This document shows positions 44,611-54,497 of a DNA stretch of 61,798 bases, in pieces. Position 1 is the stretch's first letter; each line of letters starts with the position of its first letter. The translations under genes were made by a program, and so were the position numbers. This stretch comes from Bryobacterales bacterium (lineage in GTDB: Bacteria; Acidobacteriota; Terriglobia; Bryobacterales; Bryobacteraceae), in the NCBI GenBank assembly GCA_020847315.1, contig JADLCF010000316.1, positions 1 through 61,798 of the forward strand, read 5' to 3'. Under the pieces are notes generated by a model. It saw only the letters and a program-made list of their open reading frames with translations, searched no databases and was not told where the DNA came from.

Positions 44611-46479
44611 ATGCAGATGCTACGCCGTTCTCTCCTTGCCGCGATGGCCACTTCCCCAGCGCTTTGCCAGCAGACAGGCGGCCGGGACGATTTACTCCAT
44701 GGTTTGCGCCGGGAACATCCACGGTTGCTGATGACCCCCGCATTGCTCGAGGCGGCGCGCAAGGCGGTGATGGAGGATGAGAAGGCGGGGGAGCTGCTGA
44801 CGAAGCTGCGGATGCATGGGGAAACCCTGCTGCGAGAGACGCCGGTGAAGTATGAAATCATCGGTCCCCGGCTGTTGACGCAAAGCAGGCATTGCCTGGA
44901 GCGGGTCTACGTGTTCGCCGCGCTTTGCCACCTGGACGCGCCGGGCGAGCGCTGGCTGAATGGCGCGCGCGCCAACCTCCGCGCCGCCGCGGCGTTTCCC
45001 GATTGGAACCCTTCGCACTTCCTGGACGCGGCGGAGATGACGCATGCCTTCGCGATCGCCTACGACTGGCTTTTCGACCGGCTGGACACACAGGAAAAGG
45101 AGATGATTCGCGAAGCGATCGTGACGAAAGGACTGCGGCCGGCGGTCGACCATGTTTACCGCGGCGGCAAGGACGGTTCGATGACCGGGTGGGCGCTTCG
45201 GGACAACAACTGGAATCAGGTATGTAATGGTGGGCTGATTCTGGGCGCGCTTGCCATCGCGGAGCGGGAGCCGAAGCTGGCCGGGGAGGTGCTCGGTTTT
45301 GCGCTCCAATCTCTCCCAAGGGCGATGCGGGAATTTGCGCCCGACGGCGGATGGTTTGAGGGCGTGGGCTATTGGGCATACACCGTCCGCTACACCGTTC
45401 CGCTACTGGCAGCGCTCGATACGGCGCTCGGCAGGCGCTTCGGCCTGGATGAATTCCCCGGCTTTTCGGAGACGGGCGACTTCTATCTTCATGCGATCGG
45501 ACCGACGGGTCTCGCCTTCAATTTCTCCGATTGCAACAGGGTGAGCGCACGGGGATTTCCCTGGCTCCACTGGATGGCGCGCCGGTTCGAAAGGCCCGTC
45601 TGGCATTGGGCGGCGGACAACGGAGACAGCGGCAAACATCCGCTGAGCCTATTCTGGCGCGAGCCGGACGCGCGCACGCCGGCGCAGTTGCACACGCGGC
45701 GGGAGGCCACGTTCGTGGGAATGAATGCCGCCATGATGCGCTCCGCCTGGGACGACCCGGCGGCATCCTACGTGGGGTTCTACGCCGGGCACAATGGCGT
45801 GGCCCACTCCCAGTTGGAGATGGGCACCTTCGTCTTCGACGCACTCGGCGAGCGATGGGTGGAAGAACTGGGCAGCGACGACTACGATCTGCCCGGCTAT
45901 TTCGGCGATCGCCGCTGGGACTACTACCGGCTCAACAGCCAAGGGCAAAACGTGATGCTATTCGATGGCCGGAACCAGGGCACAAAAGCGCGGGGACGGA
46001 TCACTTCGTCCGGCGCCAACAACGGGAGCGCGCACGCGATCGCCGACTTGAGCGAAGGCTATGCGGAGCAGGCGCGGGTGGTCCGCCGGGGTGTGCGGCT
46101 GACGGATGCGCGACGGTCGCTGCTGGTGCAGGATGAATTCGAACTCAAGTCACCGGCTGTTTACCAATGGCAGATACACACGATGGCGGAGGTGAAGACC
46201 GAGATTGACCGGGCACAGCTCATCATTGGAGAGAAGACGGTGGAAGTGCGGGCGCTCTCTCGCCTGCCGGTCGATTTCGTTCTGGAGGAGGCGCGGCCGG
46301 CGAATCTTGCGAGAGGCAACGGCAAGACGGAGAACGCGAACGAGAAGTACCGCAAGCTGGTGATTCGCACGCGGGACAAGGTGCAAAAGGGCACCGTGGG
46401 CGTTCTTCTGCAGCCTCTACGGAACCCAAATGCACCGCGCGGCGCGGGTCTCGTGAAACCGCTCGAAGCCTGGGATTGA
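44611..46479 (+). CDS. Heparinase II/III-like polysaccharide lyase
   Basis: This is a 622-residue exported protein whose short N-terminus (LRRSLLAAMATSPALC) is Tat-like. The helical toroid domain spans roughly residues 40-340, with the active-site region ALRDNNWNQVCNGGLILGALAI and PDGGWFEGVGYWAYTVRY. The beta-sandwich domain begins about 380 with the lyase block YVGFYAGHNGVAHSQLEMGTFVFDALGERW (the His and Asp/Glu of the heparinase II/III family). Such enzymes cleave uronic-acid-containing glycans such as heparan, alginate or related polymers. It is divergent from the sulfatase. Confidence 0.9.
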   Translation: MQMLRRSLLAAMATSPALCQQTGGRDDLLHGLRREHPRLLMTPALLEAARKAVMEDEKAGELLTKLRMHGETLLRETPVKYEIIGPRLLTQSRHCLERVYVFAALCHLDAPGERWLNGARANLRAAAAFPDWNPSHFLDAAEMTHAFAIAYDWLFDRLDTQEKEMIREAIVTKGLRPAVDHVYRGGKDGSMTGWALRDNNWNQVCNGGLILGALAIAEREPKLAGEVLGFALQSLPRAMREFAPDGGWFEGVGYWAYTVRYTVPLLAALDTALGRRFGLDEFPGFSETGDFYLHAIGPTGLAFNFSDCNRVSARGFPWLHWMARRFERPVWHWAADNGDSGKHPLSLFWREPDARTPAQLHTRREATFVGMNAAMMRSAWDDPAASYVGFYAGHNGVAHSQLEMGTFVFDALGERWVEELGSDDYDLPGYFGDRRWDYYRLNSQGQNVMLFDGRNQGTKARGRITSSGANNGSAHAIADLSEGYAEQARVVRRGVRLTDARRSLLVQDEFELKSPAVYQWQIHTMAEVKTEIDRAQLIIGEKTVEVRALSRLPVDFVLEEARPANLARGNGKTENANEKYRKLVIRTRDKVQKGTVGVLLQPLRNPNAPRGAGLVKPLEAWD

Positions 46480-46480
46480 C

Positions 46481-46510
46481 CCGGCGCTCCCGAAACGGCC
46501 CAAGCGCCGG
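46481..46510. terminator. Hairpin between convergent genes
   Basis: CCGGCGCT pairs with AGCGCCGG around a 14-nt loop, directly after the heparinase-like stop and 40 bases before the rpsA stop. No T-run on either strand. Confidence 0.35.
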
Positions 46511-46550
46511 GCCGTGATGCGCATTCGCTCACGGCGCACGGCCGGAACGC

Positions 46551-48269
46551 CTAGCCTTCAGCCACTTCCAGATCGATCGTTTTCTTCTCTTCGTCCATGG
46601 CGACGATCTTGAAACGCGAGACTTGGCCGAGGCGCGTTCCGCCCTGCTTCTTTTCATCAGCCAAACTGCCGCCTTGCTTCCAACGATTGGCAAGCTGCGC
46701 GCCGAGATCCTGAATACTGGCGTGGCTTTGGCTGTCCCTGGCCTTTTCCTGCTTCTCTTTCACGCCGGGCAGGGTGCAGCGGGCGGTGACGCGCTCACCC
46801 AATTCCACGCTGGCTTTCTGGCCGCGAATATCCACGATGCGGCCGGTTACCGTATCGCCCACCTTGTGTTCCTTGATGAACTCGTCGGCGGGAGTGGGAA
46901 CGAGCTGGCGGGTACCGAGGCGGATGCGCCGCTTATCGACTTCCACGGAGAGCACTTGCGCGCGCACCGTTTCGCCGCTCTTCACGACTTCCTGCGGGTG
47001 CTCAATGCGCGTCTCGGAAGCGAGATCCCCGATGTGGATCATCGCCTCGATGCCTTCTTCCAATTCCACGAAGGCGCCGAACTTGGCGAGGTTAGTGACC
47101 TTGCCTTCGACAATCGCGCCCACCGGATACTTGTTGGGGACCTCCGCCCAGGGGTCGCCCAGCGCCTGCTTGAGGCCGAGCGCGATGCGGCGCTGCCCCG
47201 GCTTTACATCGAGCACCATCACTTCCACGGCGTCGCCGACACTGAGAACGTCGGAGGGCTTGTGGATCTTCTTGGACCAGGACATCTCGCTCAAGTGAAT
47301 GAGCCCTTCGACGCCCGGCTCCAACTCGACAAAGGCGCCGAATTCGGCGAGGCGAACGACGGTTCCCTTGACGCGGGTTTCTTTCGTGAATTTTTCCGTC
47401 GCTTCGCTCCAGGGATCGGTCTGGGTCTGCTTGAGGCTAAGGGAGATCTTGTTGTGCTTGGGGTCCTTCTTAATGACCTTCACGGTGAGGCTATCGCCCA
47501 CCTTCAGCACCTCGGCAGGGTTCGCCACCTTGCCGTAGGAGATTTCCGTGACGTGCAGCAGGCCATCGACGCCGCCGATGTCCACGAAAGCGCCATACTC
47601 CATGACGCTGCGCACGGTCCCTTGGACGACGGCGCCGAGTTCGATGCGGTCCAGCGCTTCGGCGCGAACCTTCTTCAGCTCTTCTTCAATGACGACGCGA
47701 CGGTCGACGACGACGTCTTCCTTCTCAATATCCAGCTTAATGATCCGGCACTGGATTTCTTTCCCGAGAAGGGTGTGAAGATCGGAGATATCGCGTGTGC
47801 CGCTACGCGAGGCGGGCATGAACGCGCGGGAGCCGATATCGACGGTAAGGCCGCCCTTTACCTGACCCGTAACGGAGCCGGTGACGGTCTTGCCCTCCGC
47901 GAAGGCCGCTTCGATGGCAGACCAATCCTTCGGAGCAGCTACTTCCCCAATGGATAGCGCCAGGGCTCCGTCATCCGTGCGTCCGGAAACGGTCACCGTG
48001 AGCTCGTCGCCGATCTTGGGAAGCTCCCGCGTAAGGCTGGTGAGATCCAGCACTCCTTCGCTTTTCTGGCCGATATCGACGAGGGCGCGGGTTTCGAGCA
48101 GCGCCACCACTCTGCCCTTCACCGTTGCGCCCGTCTTGACGGCGGCGTGGGATTCTTCAAAGGCTTCCAGGATGTCGCCGAACGATGCTTCGGAAACTGC
48201 CGTCTCCATGGCGTCGTTTTCCGGCTGGGTATTCTCGAGATTATTCATTGCGCAGACCGCGTTCTCCAT
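46551..48269 (-). CDS. rpsA: 30S ribosomal protein S1
   Basis: S1 binds mRNA on the 30S subunit. Six S1 (OB-fold) repeats are visible in order, beginning at VKGRVVALLETRALVDIG, VTGSVTGQVKGGLTVDIG, VQGTVRSVMEYGAFVDIG, VKGTVVRLAEFGAFVEL, VEGKVTNLAKFGAFVEL and VTGRIVDIRGQKASVELG. Repeats 3-5 are the best conserved RNA-binding ones. The start could be the ATG at 48269 (MENAVCAMNN) or 48248 (MNNLENTQ); neither has a strong ribosome binding site, and the long upstream frame is not S1-like. The product is about 570 residues, normal for six repeats. Confidence 0.95.
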   Translation of the reverse strand: MENAVCAMNNLENTQPENDAMETAVSEASFGDILEAFEESHAAVKTGATVKGRVVALLETRALVDIGQKSEGVLDLTSLTRELPKIGDELTVTVSGRTDDGALALSIGEVAAPKDWSAIEAAFAEGKTVTGSVTGQVKGGLTVDIGSRAFMPASRSGTRDISDLHTLLGKEIQCRIIKLDIEKEDVVVDRRVVIEEELKKVRAEALDRIELGAVVQGTVRSVMEYGAFVDIGGVDGLLHVTEISYGKVANPAEVLKVGDSLTVKVIKKDPKHNKISLSLKQTQTDPWSEATEKFTKETRVKGTVVRLAEFGAFVELEPGVEGLIHLSEMSWSKKIHKPSDVLSVGDAVEVMVLDVKPGQRRIALGLKQALGDPWAEVPNKYPVGAIVEGKVTNLAKFGAFVELEEGIEAMIHIGDLASETRIEHPQEVVKSGETVRAQVLSVEVDKRRIRLGTRQLVPTPADEFIKEHKVGDTVTGRIVDIRGQKASVELGERVTARCTLPGVKEKQEKARDSQSHASIQDLGAQLANRWKQGGSLADEKKQGGTRLGQVSRFKIVAMDEEKKTIDLEVAEG

Positions 48270-48426
48270 TTTGGCACAATACAATGTGATCGGGACAATA
48301 CAGCCGGGACCGTTGGATGGGGCGGCATGACCTCGCTCCACACGGGAAGAACCCGAGCGTTCCGGGCGGTTGGTAACTCCGAAAGGAAAATTCCAGCTAA
48401 GCCTTTCGCGCCATTGGGGAACATCC

Positions 48427-49668
48427 ATGCAGATTGCCAGCCGATGGAGTTTGTTCCGGTGGATCCGTCCGGTGGATCTGCTGTGGCTGCTGCTGTTTGC
48501 CACGCTGCATTGGGTTAGCCCGTTGCGCAACCCGGCGGAGCGGATGTTCCTGATGGCTCTTGCCGTCTTCCAGGTGATTCAACCGCGTTTCCCCGCGCTG
48601 AATACTCCCACCGGCAATGTGGTGTCGATCTCGCTGAAGCTCCTGCTGAGCTACATGCTGATCGGCTACACCGGCGGGATCACCAGCAGCCATTATCTCA
48701 TTTTGTTGCTGCCGGTCGTCTCCGCGGCGACCACGATGGGCTGGGTGGGCACGGCGGTCTTCACGGCGCTATCCGTTGGGGCTTACGCATCATTTCTGCT
48801 GTTTCTGGATTGGGATGTGTATGTGATGTTTGAGAGGGATTTCGAGGAACTCAGCCTGCGTTCGGCATTCCTGGTGTTCTCCGGATTCCTCGTCTACACC
48901 CTCTCCGAAGAACAGCGGCAGGAAGCGCAGAGGAACCGGGAAACAGCGCGTCTGCTGGCCGACGCGAATCTCAACCTTCGCAAGGCGGAGAGCGAGGTGC
49001 GGCGCGGGGAGCGCTTGTCGGCGCTGGGGCAGTTGACAGCCGGTCTGGCGCATGAGATCCGCAACCCGTTGGGGGCTATCCACAGCTCGGCCGAGGTGCT
49101 GGCCAGGGTGGCGCCGGCGGACAACGAGATCGCCCAGGAGATGTCCGCGAACATCCGGAGCGAGGTGGACCGGGCAAACCAGATCATCACCAAGTTTCTC
49201 CAGTTCGCGAGCCCCACGGAACTGAGCGCCGAACCGGAGGACCTTAGCGTGATCATCGACCGCGCGATCGCGTTGGTGAAGAGCGCACGCCCGCCGATCC
49301 CTTGCACGATTTACACAAACTACCTGCCCGATATTCCGCCAGTGAACGTGGATGCCGCGCTGATGGAGCGGGTCTTTTTCAATCTGCTGGTGAATGCCGC
49401 CCAAGCCAGTGGAGAGGGAAGCGTCATCACGGTTCGCACGAAGATTACGGAAGGGTTCGCGGAGACGGCGATCATCGATAAGGGCGTGGGAATCGCGCGG
49501 GAGGATCTCGACCAGATTTTCAACCCGTTCTTTACGAAGAGGCCGGGGGGGACGGGCCTTGGGCTTTCGGTGGTTTCCCGGATTGCCGATCTGCATGGCG
49601 GTAAGATCCTGGTGGAGAGCGAACTTGGCAGCGGAAGCACGTTCCGCGTACTGCTGCCGCTGAAATGA
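48427..49668 (+). CDS. Membrane sensor histidine kinase
   Basis: This 413-residue kinase has five or six hydrophobic helices in residues 14-160 instead of a large periplasmic sensor, a coiled-coil linker (EEQRQEAQRNRETARLLADA), then the H-box at His209 (LAHEIRNPLGAIHS). The ATPase domain shows FFNLLVNAAQAS (N box), DKGVGIAREDLDQIF and GGTGLGLSVV. It phosphorylates the NtrC-type regulator encoded eight bases downstream. The ATG at 48427 is preferred because the membrane segments follow it directly; the longer frame is basic and non-conserved. The signal is not predictable. Confidence 0.92.
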   Translation: MQIASRWSLFRWIRPVDLLWLLLFATLHWVSPLRNPAERMFLMALAVFQVIQPRFPALNTPTGNVVSISLKLLLSYMLIGYTGGITSSHYLILLLPVVSAATTMGWVGTAVFTALSVGAYASFLLFLDWDVYVMFERDFEELSLRSAFLVFSGFLVYTLSEEQRQEAQRNRETARLLADANLNLRKAESEVRRGERLSALGQLTAGLAHEIRNPLGAIHSSAEVLARVAPADNEIAQEMSANIRSEVDRANQIITKFLQFASPTELSAEPEDLSVIIDRAIALVKSARPPIPCTIYTNYLPDIPPVNVDAALMERVFFNLLVNAAQASGEGSVITVRTKITEGFAETAIIDKGVGIAREDLDQIFNPFFTKRPGGTGLGLSVVSRIADLHGGKILVESELGSGSTFRVLLPLK

Positions 49669-49675
49669 AACTGGT

Positions 49676-51043
49676 ATGGGCAAACGCATTCTGCTAGTGG
49701 AAGACGAGGATAAGCTGCGGCGCGCACTCGAACTGCATTTGCGCAGCCTGGGGTTCGAAGTGAGCGTGGCGGCCTCCGCCGAGGAGGCATTGGGGGCGAT
49801 TGACCGGAGCGACCTGGTACTCACGGACCTACGCCTGCCGGGGATGGACGGGGTGGAGTTTCTCTCGCGGGTTCGGCTCACGAATAGCGTGAGCCCGGTG
49901 ATTCTGATGACCGCGTACGGCACGGTGGAATCCGCGGTGGAGGCGATGCGCAAGGGCGCGAGCGACTTCCTGACGAAGCCGTTTTCGCTGGACCATCTGA
50001 CCTCAGTGGTGGAGCGGGCTCTCGAAATGCGGGCGCTGCGCGATGAGAATCGAAAGCTGCGGGAGGAATTGGGCAAGCGCTACGACATGGAGCACATCAT
50101 TGGGCGCAGCGCGCCGATGCAGGAAGTGTTCCAGCTTGTGATGCGGGTGGCGCAGGCAAGGTCCACGGTGCTGATCGCGGGAGAAAGCGGCGTGGGCAAG
50201 GATTTGATCGCGCGCGCCATCCATTTCCATTCGCCCCGGCGGGACCGCCCGTTCGTGAAGATTAACTGCACGGCGATCCCGGAGAATTTGATGGAAAGCG
50301 AACTCTTCGGCTATGAGAAGGGCGCGTTCACGGGCGCGGCGGCGGCGAAGCCCGGCAAGTTCGAAGATGCCAATACGGGCACGGTTTTTCTGGATGAGAT
50401 CGGCGATGTTTCCCCCGCGGTGCAGGTGAAACTGCTGCGCATTCTGCAGGAGCGGGAGTTCGAGCGGCTGGGAAGCAACAAGACCATCGGCATCGACGTG
50501 CGGGTGATCGCGGCGACGAACCAGGATTTGCGCGCCGCGCTGGAGCAGGGGACGTTCCGGGAGGATCTGTTCTACCGCCTTAACGTGGTTCCCATCAACA
50601 TACCTCCGCTGCGGAAACGGAAAGAAGACATTCCGTATCTCGCCGATTATTTCCTGACGAAATTCGCGAAGGAATCCGGCAGACAGATCGAAAGCTTAGG
50701 GGATGAAGCGCTGCAGTTGCTGGAATCGCACTACTGGCCGGGGAATGTTAGGGAATTGGAGAACGTGATAGAGCGTGCCGTAGTGCTCTCGCATGGCAGA
50801 GTGCTGACGCCGGACGATATCCGCATCGACGACGTTCGCAAGGGACCCATGGCGGCGGACGATCTGTTTCTGCCGCCGGGGATGACGCTCGACGAGTACG
50901 AACAGTGGCTGGTGCAGGAGGCGCTTCGGCGATCAAAGGGCAACAAGAGCCAGGCGGCCCGGCTGCTGGGAATCACGCGCAACGCGTTCCGTTACCGCCT
51001 CTCGCAAACGGGGATCGAGAGCGCGGAGGGGGACGATGCGTGA
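49676..51043 (+). CDS. NtrC-family sigma-54-dependent response regulator
   Basis: The receiver domain (residues 1-120) has the phosphorylated Asp51 in VLTDLRLPG. The AAA+ domain carries Walker A GESGVGKD (169-176), the sigma-54-contacting GAFTGA (216-221) and FLDEIGDVSPAVQVKLLRILQ. The C-terminal Fis-type helix-turn-helix (about 415-445, SKGNKSQAARLLGITRNAFRYRL) binds upstream activating sites. All parts are intact, so it should activate sigma-54 promoters when phosphorylated by the preceding kinase. The target genes are not identifiable here. Confidence 0.95.
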   Translation: MGKRILLVEDEDKLRRALELHLRSLGFEVSVAASAEEALGAIDRSDLVLTDLRLPGMDGVEFLSRVRLTNSVSPVILMTAYGTVESAVEAMRKGASDFLTKPFSLDHLTSVVERALEMRALRDENRKLREELGKRYDMEHIIGRSAPMQEVFQLVMRVAQARSTVLIAGESGVGKDLIARAIHFHSPRRDRPFVKINCTAIPENLMESELFGYEKGAFTGAAAAKPGKFEDANTGTVFLDEIGDVSPAVQVKLLRILQEREFERLGSNKTIGIDVRVIAATNQDLRAALEQGTFREDLFYRLNVVPINIPPLRKRKEDIPYLADYFLTKFAKESGRQIESLGDEALQLLESHYWPGNVRELENVIERAVVLSHGRVLTPDDIRIDDVRKGPMAADDLFLPPGMTLDEYEQWLVQEALRRSKGNKSQAARLLGITRNAFRYRLSQTGIESAEGDDA

Positions 51044-51090
51044 ATCGGCACGGCCGGTTCTCGGTTCGCGGAATCCACTATGCTGAAGGC

Positions 51091-52662
51091 GTGCGCGTAC
51101 CGATCCTCCTCCTCGCCCTTCTTCTGCATGCCGCATCCGCGCTCCTGGCCCAACCCGCGGATCTCGATGCGTGGGTAGCGCGCGCAAAGAAGCAGTTTGA
51201 GGTACCCGGCGTTGCCGTCGCGATTGTGAAGGACGGCCAAGTGGCGCTTGCCAAGGGATACGGCACTCGCAACCTGGCGCGGCCGGGCGCGGTGGACCCG
51301 CATACGCTGTTCGGTATCGCATCGAACACGAAGGCCTTCACGGCCGCGGCTCTCGCGATTCTGGTGGACGAAGGGAAGCTGAACTGGGACGATCCGGTCC
51401 AGAAGTTTCTGCCTCGATTTCAACTTGCGGACGCCTACCCTTCCCGTGAGGTGACGATTCGAGATCTCTTGAGCCACCGCACCGGCATGGGGCTTGGGGC
51501 GGGCGACCTGCTCTATTGGCCGGATACGACCTTTAGCCGGGCGCAAGTGGTGAGCGCCGCGCGGTATTTGCCGCTGGTTTCGAGCCCGCGCAGCCGGTAT
51601 GCCTATAACAACCTGGGCTATGTGGTGGCTGGGGAGGTGGTGGCCGCCGCTTCCGGGATGCCGTGGGAACAGTTTGTTCGCGAGCGCATCTTCAAGCCCC
51701 TTGGGATGGACGAGACCCGGATTACAAGCGATGGACTTGACCCCGCTACCGGCAATGTGGCAGTGCCCCATTCGAAGGGTTGGCGGCTGGAGGGAACGCT
51801 CCGGCCCCTTGCGCCCACCAGGGATGCTGTTTGGGCCGCGGCTGCGGGAATTAAGTCCAATGTCACTGACCTGGCAAAGTGGGTGACCTTGCAGTTGGCG
51901 GGAGGCAAGCTCCCGAATGGCATGTCGCTGTTCTCCGCGAATCAGGCAGCCGCAATGTGGAGCGCGCAGATTCCCGTTCCGATCCGCGAACCGATCCCGG
52001 CGCTCAGGAGCACAAAGCCCCAGTTCAGCGCATATGGGATGGGCTGGTTTCTTCGGGATTATCGCGGCCGCAAGATCGTCACCCACACGGGGGGCCTGAC
52101 CGGGATGGTGAGCCTGACGCTCCTAGTGCCGGAAGAGCATTTGGGGATTGTCGTGCTAACGAACCAGGAGGAGGCGGGCGCTTTCCAATCCATCGGCAAT
52201 CACATTCTCGATTTCTATTTCGGACTGCCCGCCACGGATTGGATCTCGGCCTATGCAGCCGACGCCGCGAAGACACGCCGCGAGGCGAACGAGAAGGAGG
52301 CGAAAGCATTCAGCGCCCGGATTCCGAATACGCAGCCCTCGCTACCGCTCTCCAGCTACGCGAAGCAGTACACCGACCCCTGGTATGGGAAGGCCTCCAT
52401 TGAGACGCGAGACGGCGGGCTCTACCTGCGTTTTCTGGGAACACCATCCATGCATGGGCCGCTCGAGCACTTTCACCTCGACACGTTTATCGTCCGCTGG
52501 CAAGACCCAACCATCCCCGATGCCTACGTGCATTTCTCGCATCGGATCGACGGCAGCGTGGCGGGATTCCAGATGGCCGCGATTTCGGATTTGGCGGACT
52601 TCAGTTTCGACTACCAGGACCTGCACTTTGAGGCCCCCAAGGAAGACAGCGGGGCAAAGTAG
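51091..52662 (+). CDS. Exported serine beta-lactamase-fold hydrolase (S12/class C-like)
   Basis: The catalytic SxxK is SNTK (residues 78-81), the Tyr-x-Asn motif is in YAYNNLGY, and HTGG occurs in IVTHTGGLTGM, so all three active-site elements are intact. The first 20 residues (RVPILLLALLLHAASALLA) are a signal peptide. A C-terminal domain of about 100 residues (DPWYGKASIETRDGGLYLRF onward, DUF3471-like) is appended. Family members include peptidases, esterases and some resistance enzymes; nothing here points to antibiotic hydrolysis. I start at GTG 51091; an upstream GTG at 51040 would overlap the NtrC-type stop (GTGA). Confidence 0.9.
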   Translation: MRVPILLLALLLHAASALLAQPADLDAWVARAKKQFEVPGVAVAIVKDGQVALAKGYGTRNLARPGAVDPHTLFGIASNTKAFTAAALAILVDEGKLNWDDPVQKFLPRFQLADAYPSREVTIRDLLSHRTGMGLGAGDLLYWPDTTFSRAQVVSAARYLPLVSSPRSRYAYNNLGYVVAGEVVAAASGMPWEQFVRERIFKPLGMDETRITSDGLDPATGNVAVPHSKGWRLEGTLRPLAPTRDAVWAAAAGIKSNVTDLAKWVTLQLAGGKLPNGMSLFSANQAAAMWSAQIPVPIREPIPALRSTKPQFSAYGMGWFLRDYRGRKIVTHTGGLTGMVSLTLLVPEEHLGIVVLTNQEEAGAFQSIGNHILDFYFGLPATDWISAYAADAAKTRREANEKEAKAFSARIPNTQPSLPLSSYAKQYTDPWYGKASIETRDGGLYLRFLGTPSMHGPLEHFHLDTFIVRWQDPTIPDAYVHFSHRIDGSVAGFQMAAISDLADFSFDYQDLHFEAPKEDSGAK

Positions 52663-52854
52663 ACAGGATTGCCGCAGCTTCCGGGGACGGCCTTCCCAAT
52701 GCCGTCGTGAGACGCAGAAGATCTGCGTTCGCTGCGAATTCTACGAAAATCGGGCTGGCGCTGTCGACTTTCCAGGTTTCCCTTCGACTAGGTTTCAGAA
52801 TCGTATGCCGCTTACCCGCGGCGCACGCAAGCCAAGAAGGCAGAGGGAAACAGG

Positions 52855-53253
52855 ATGAAATTTCTTAGCGTCTTTTCACAGACGGAAGCAAACGCGCCAT
52901 GCTCCCCCGAGGAGATGGAGCGAATGGGAAAACTGGTGGAAGAAGGGATGAAGGCCGGCTATCTGCTGGACGTTCAGGGGTGTATGCCCAGCAGTCTCGG
53001 GGCACGCATCCGCCGCGCGGGAGACAAGTTCACGGTTACGAATGGCCCCTTTGCGGAATCCGAGATCATCGGCGGCCTCGCGATTATTCAGGCCGAAACG
53101 AAGGAGGAGGCGATCCAACACGTCCTTCAATTTCTCCACACCGCGGGCGACGGGGTGTGTGAACTCCGGCAATTGTTCACCGCTGACGATTGCCCTTGTG
53201 GCGTGGACGAGCAGGCCGAGCGGAGCGACGAAAAGCACCCGGTTGCGGTCTGA
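52855..53253 (+). CDS. YCII-family protein
   Basis: This is a 132-residue ferredoxin-like protein. The family features are MKFLSVFSQT at the N-terminus, a MGKLVEEGMKAGYLLDVQG helix, FTVTNGPFAESEIIGGLAIIQAETKEEA and a final helix. YCII proteins share the dimeric alpha/beta barrel fold; some are linked to ECF sigma factors and stress. AGAGGGAAACAGG lies just before the ATG. The C-terminus (CPCGVDEQAERSDE) is cysteine-rich and unusual. A strong terminator follows. Confidence 0.85.
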   Translation: MKFLSVFSQTEANAPCSPEEMERMGKLVEEGMKAGYLLDVQGCMPSSLGARIRRAGDKFTVTNGPFAESEIIGGLAIIQAETKEEAIQHVLQFLHTAGDGVCELRQLFTADDCPCGVDEQAERSDEKHPVAV

Positions 53254-53266
53254 TTCCAGAGGAGGC

Positions 53267-53298
53267 GGGGTGTCTGCCGCCTTGCGCGGAGACACCCC
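53267..53298 (+). terminator. Rho-independent terminator after the YCII gene
   Basis: GGGGTGTCT pairs with AGACACCCC and the stem extends inward (CCGC/GCGG) to about 13 pairs, followed by TTTCTTCT. It separates the convergent YCII and peroxidase genes. Confidence 0.85.
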
Positions 53299-53331
53299 TT
53301 TCTTCTGAGTGACCGTTGCCGTCGGGCAAAC

Positions 53332-54396
53332 TCATTTCCCCATGCCGGGTTTGGGCATTGTGACGGAGGCGTCCGGCAACTTTGGCTCGCGGGTGTACTC
53401 TTCGGGAATTTCTCCGGTTAGCGATTTCAACCAATGCGCGATCTGGCCAACCTGTTCGGCCTTCAGTTCCCGGCCCAACTGATGCTTGCCCATTAGGCGG
53501 ATCGCCTCCTCGACTGTAGCCACCTGGCCATTGTGGTAGTAAGGACCGGTCTTTTCGATGTTTCGCAGCGACGGCACCTTGAAGAACATCCGATCCGCTT
53601 CATTCTTAGTGAATTCGAAGCGTCCGGCATCGGATTGGTCCGGGTACGGCACGACGCTGCCCAACTTCTGATAGAGGTTCCCGCCGAGCAGGGCGCCGGC
53701 GTGGCACGCCTGGCATCCGGCTTGAGTAAATTCGAGGAAGCCCGCTTTGGCTCGATTGTCGATCGCATTCCGGTCTCCCCGCAGGAATCGGTCCCAGGGA
53801 GCGGGTGTCACCAGCCTTTCTTCGAACACCCCAATCGCTTTCGCCACGTTGTCATAGGTGAGCGGATCCTTCTCTCCCGGAAACGCCGCCCGGAACTCCT
53901 CCGGATAGGCTGGAATCGACTTGAGCACAGATACCACGTGGCCCTCCGAAGGCATGGCCATTTCGACGGGGTTCAGGATGGGCCCTTTAGCCTGCTCCGC
54001 GAGGTTCTTCGCCCTGCCATCCCAGAACTGCACGAAATGAAATCCCGCATTGAAGACCGTGGGGGAGTTCCGGGTTCCCCTCTGCCCATCGTGGCCCGGA
54101 GAAGTGGGCTCGCTATCCACGCCGTAGCGATTCAGTTGATGGCAGGTGTTGCACGAAATCTGTTGATTGCGGGAGAGTCTCGGTTCAAAGTAGAGCATGC
54201 GCCCAAGCGAAATCCGGCGCTCCTCGACACTACCGGCCGCCACCGGAGCGAATGCCGGAAGGGGCTTGAACATGGCAAGGCGGACAGGGTCAATTTCGAC
54301 ATCCGGCTCCGCTGCTTGTCGCGCGCAGGAGAAGGCCCCTAGGGCGATGGCAACCGCGATGATTCCGACACTCACGAATATCTGGTATTTTCGCAT
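53332..54396 (-). CDS. Di-heme MauG-type lipoprotein
   Basis: This second di-heme peroxidase-like protein of the window has heme sites CNTCH (82-86) and CQACH (near 230). A lipobox-like GAFSC places a lipidated Cys at residue 24, so it is probably tethered in the periplasm. Other family blocks are LGRMLYFEPRLSRNQQISC, HFVQFWDGRAKNLAEQ, and VPSLRNIEKTGPYYHNGQVATVEEAI near the end. It may reduce peroxide or transfer electrons. It stands alone on the minus strand after a terminator. Confidence 0.9.
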   Translation of the reverse strand: MRKYQIFVSVGIIAVAIALGAFSCARQAAEPDVEIDPVRLAMFKPLPAFAPVAAGSVEERRISLGRMLYFEPRLSRNQQISCNTCHQLNRYGVDSEPTSPGHDGQRGTRNSPTVFNAGFHFVQFWDGRAKNLAEQAKGPILNPVEMAMPSEGHVVSVLKSIPAYPEEFRAAFPGEKDPLTYDNVAKAIGVFEERLVTPAPWDRFLRGDRNAIDNRAKAGFLEFTQAGCQACHAGALLGGNLYQKLGSVVPYPDQSDAGRFEFTKNEADRMFFKVPSLRNIEKTGPYYHNGQVATVEEAIRLMGKHQLGRELKAEQVGQIAHWLKSLTGEIPEEYTREPKLPDASVTMPKPGMGK

Positions 54397-54497
54397 CTGT
54401 TTCTCCTGATTTGTCAGCTACTGCCAAACGGGGACGAGCACCACCCACCCCCTTCAGCATACGACGCAAAGAAAACTACGTGCAAAAATCGGCGTAC

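Noticed and set aside
46623-47957. A 444-codon plus-strand frame
   Set aside because: Antisense to the six S1 repeats of rpsA; its own apparent repeats are mirror images of those.
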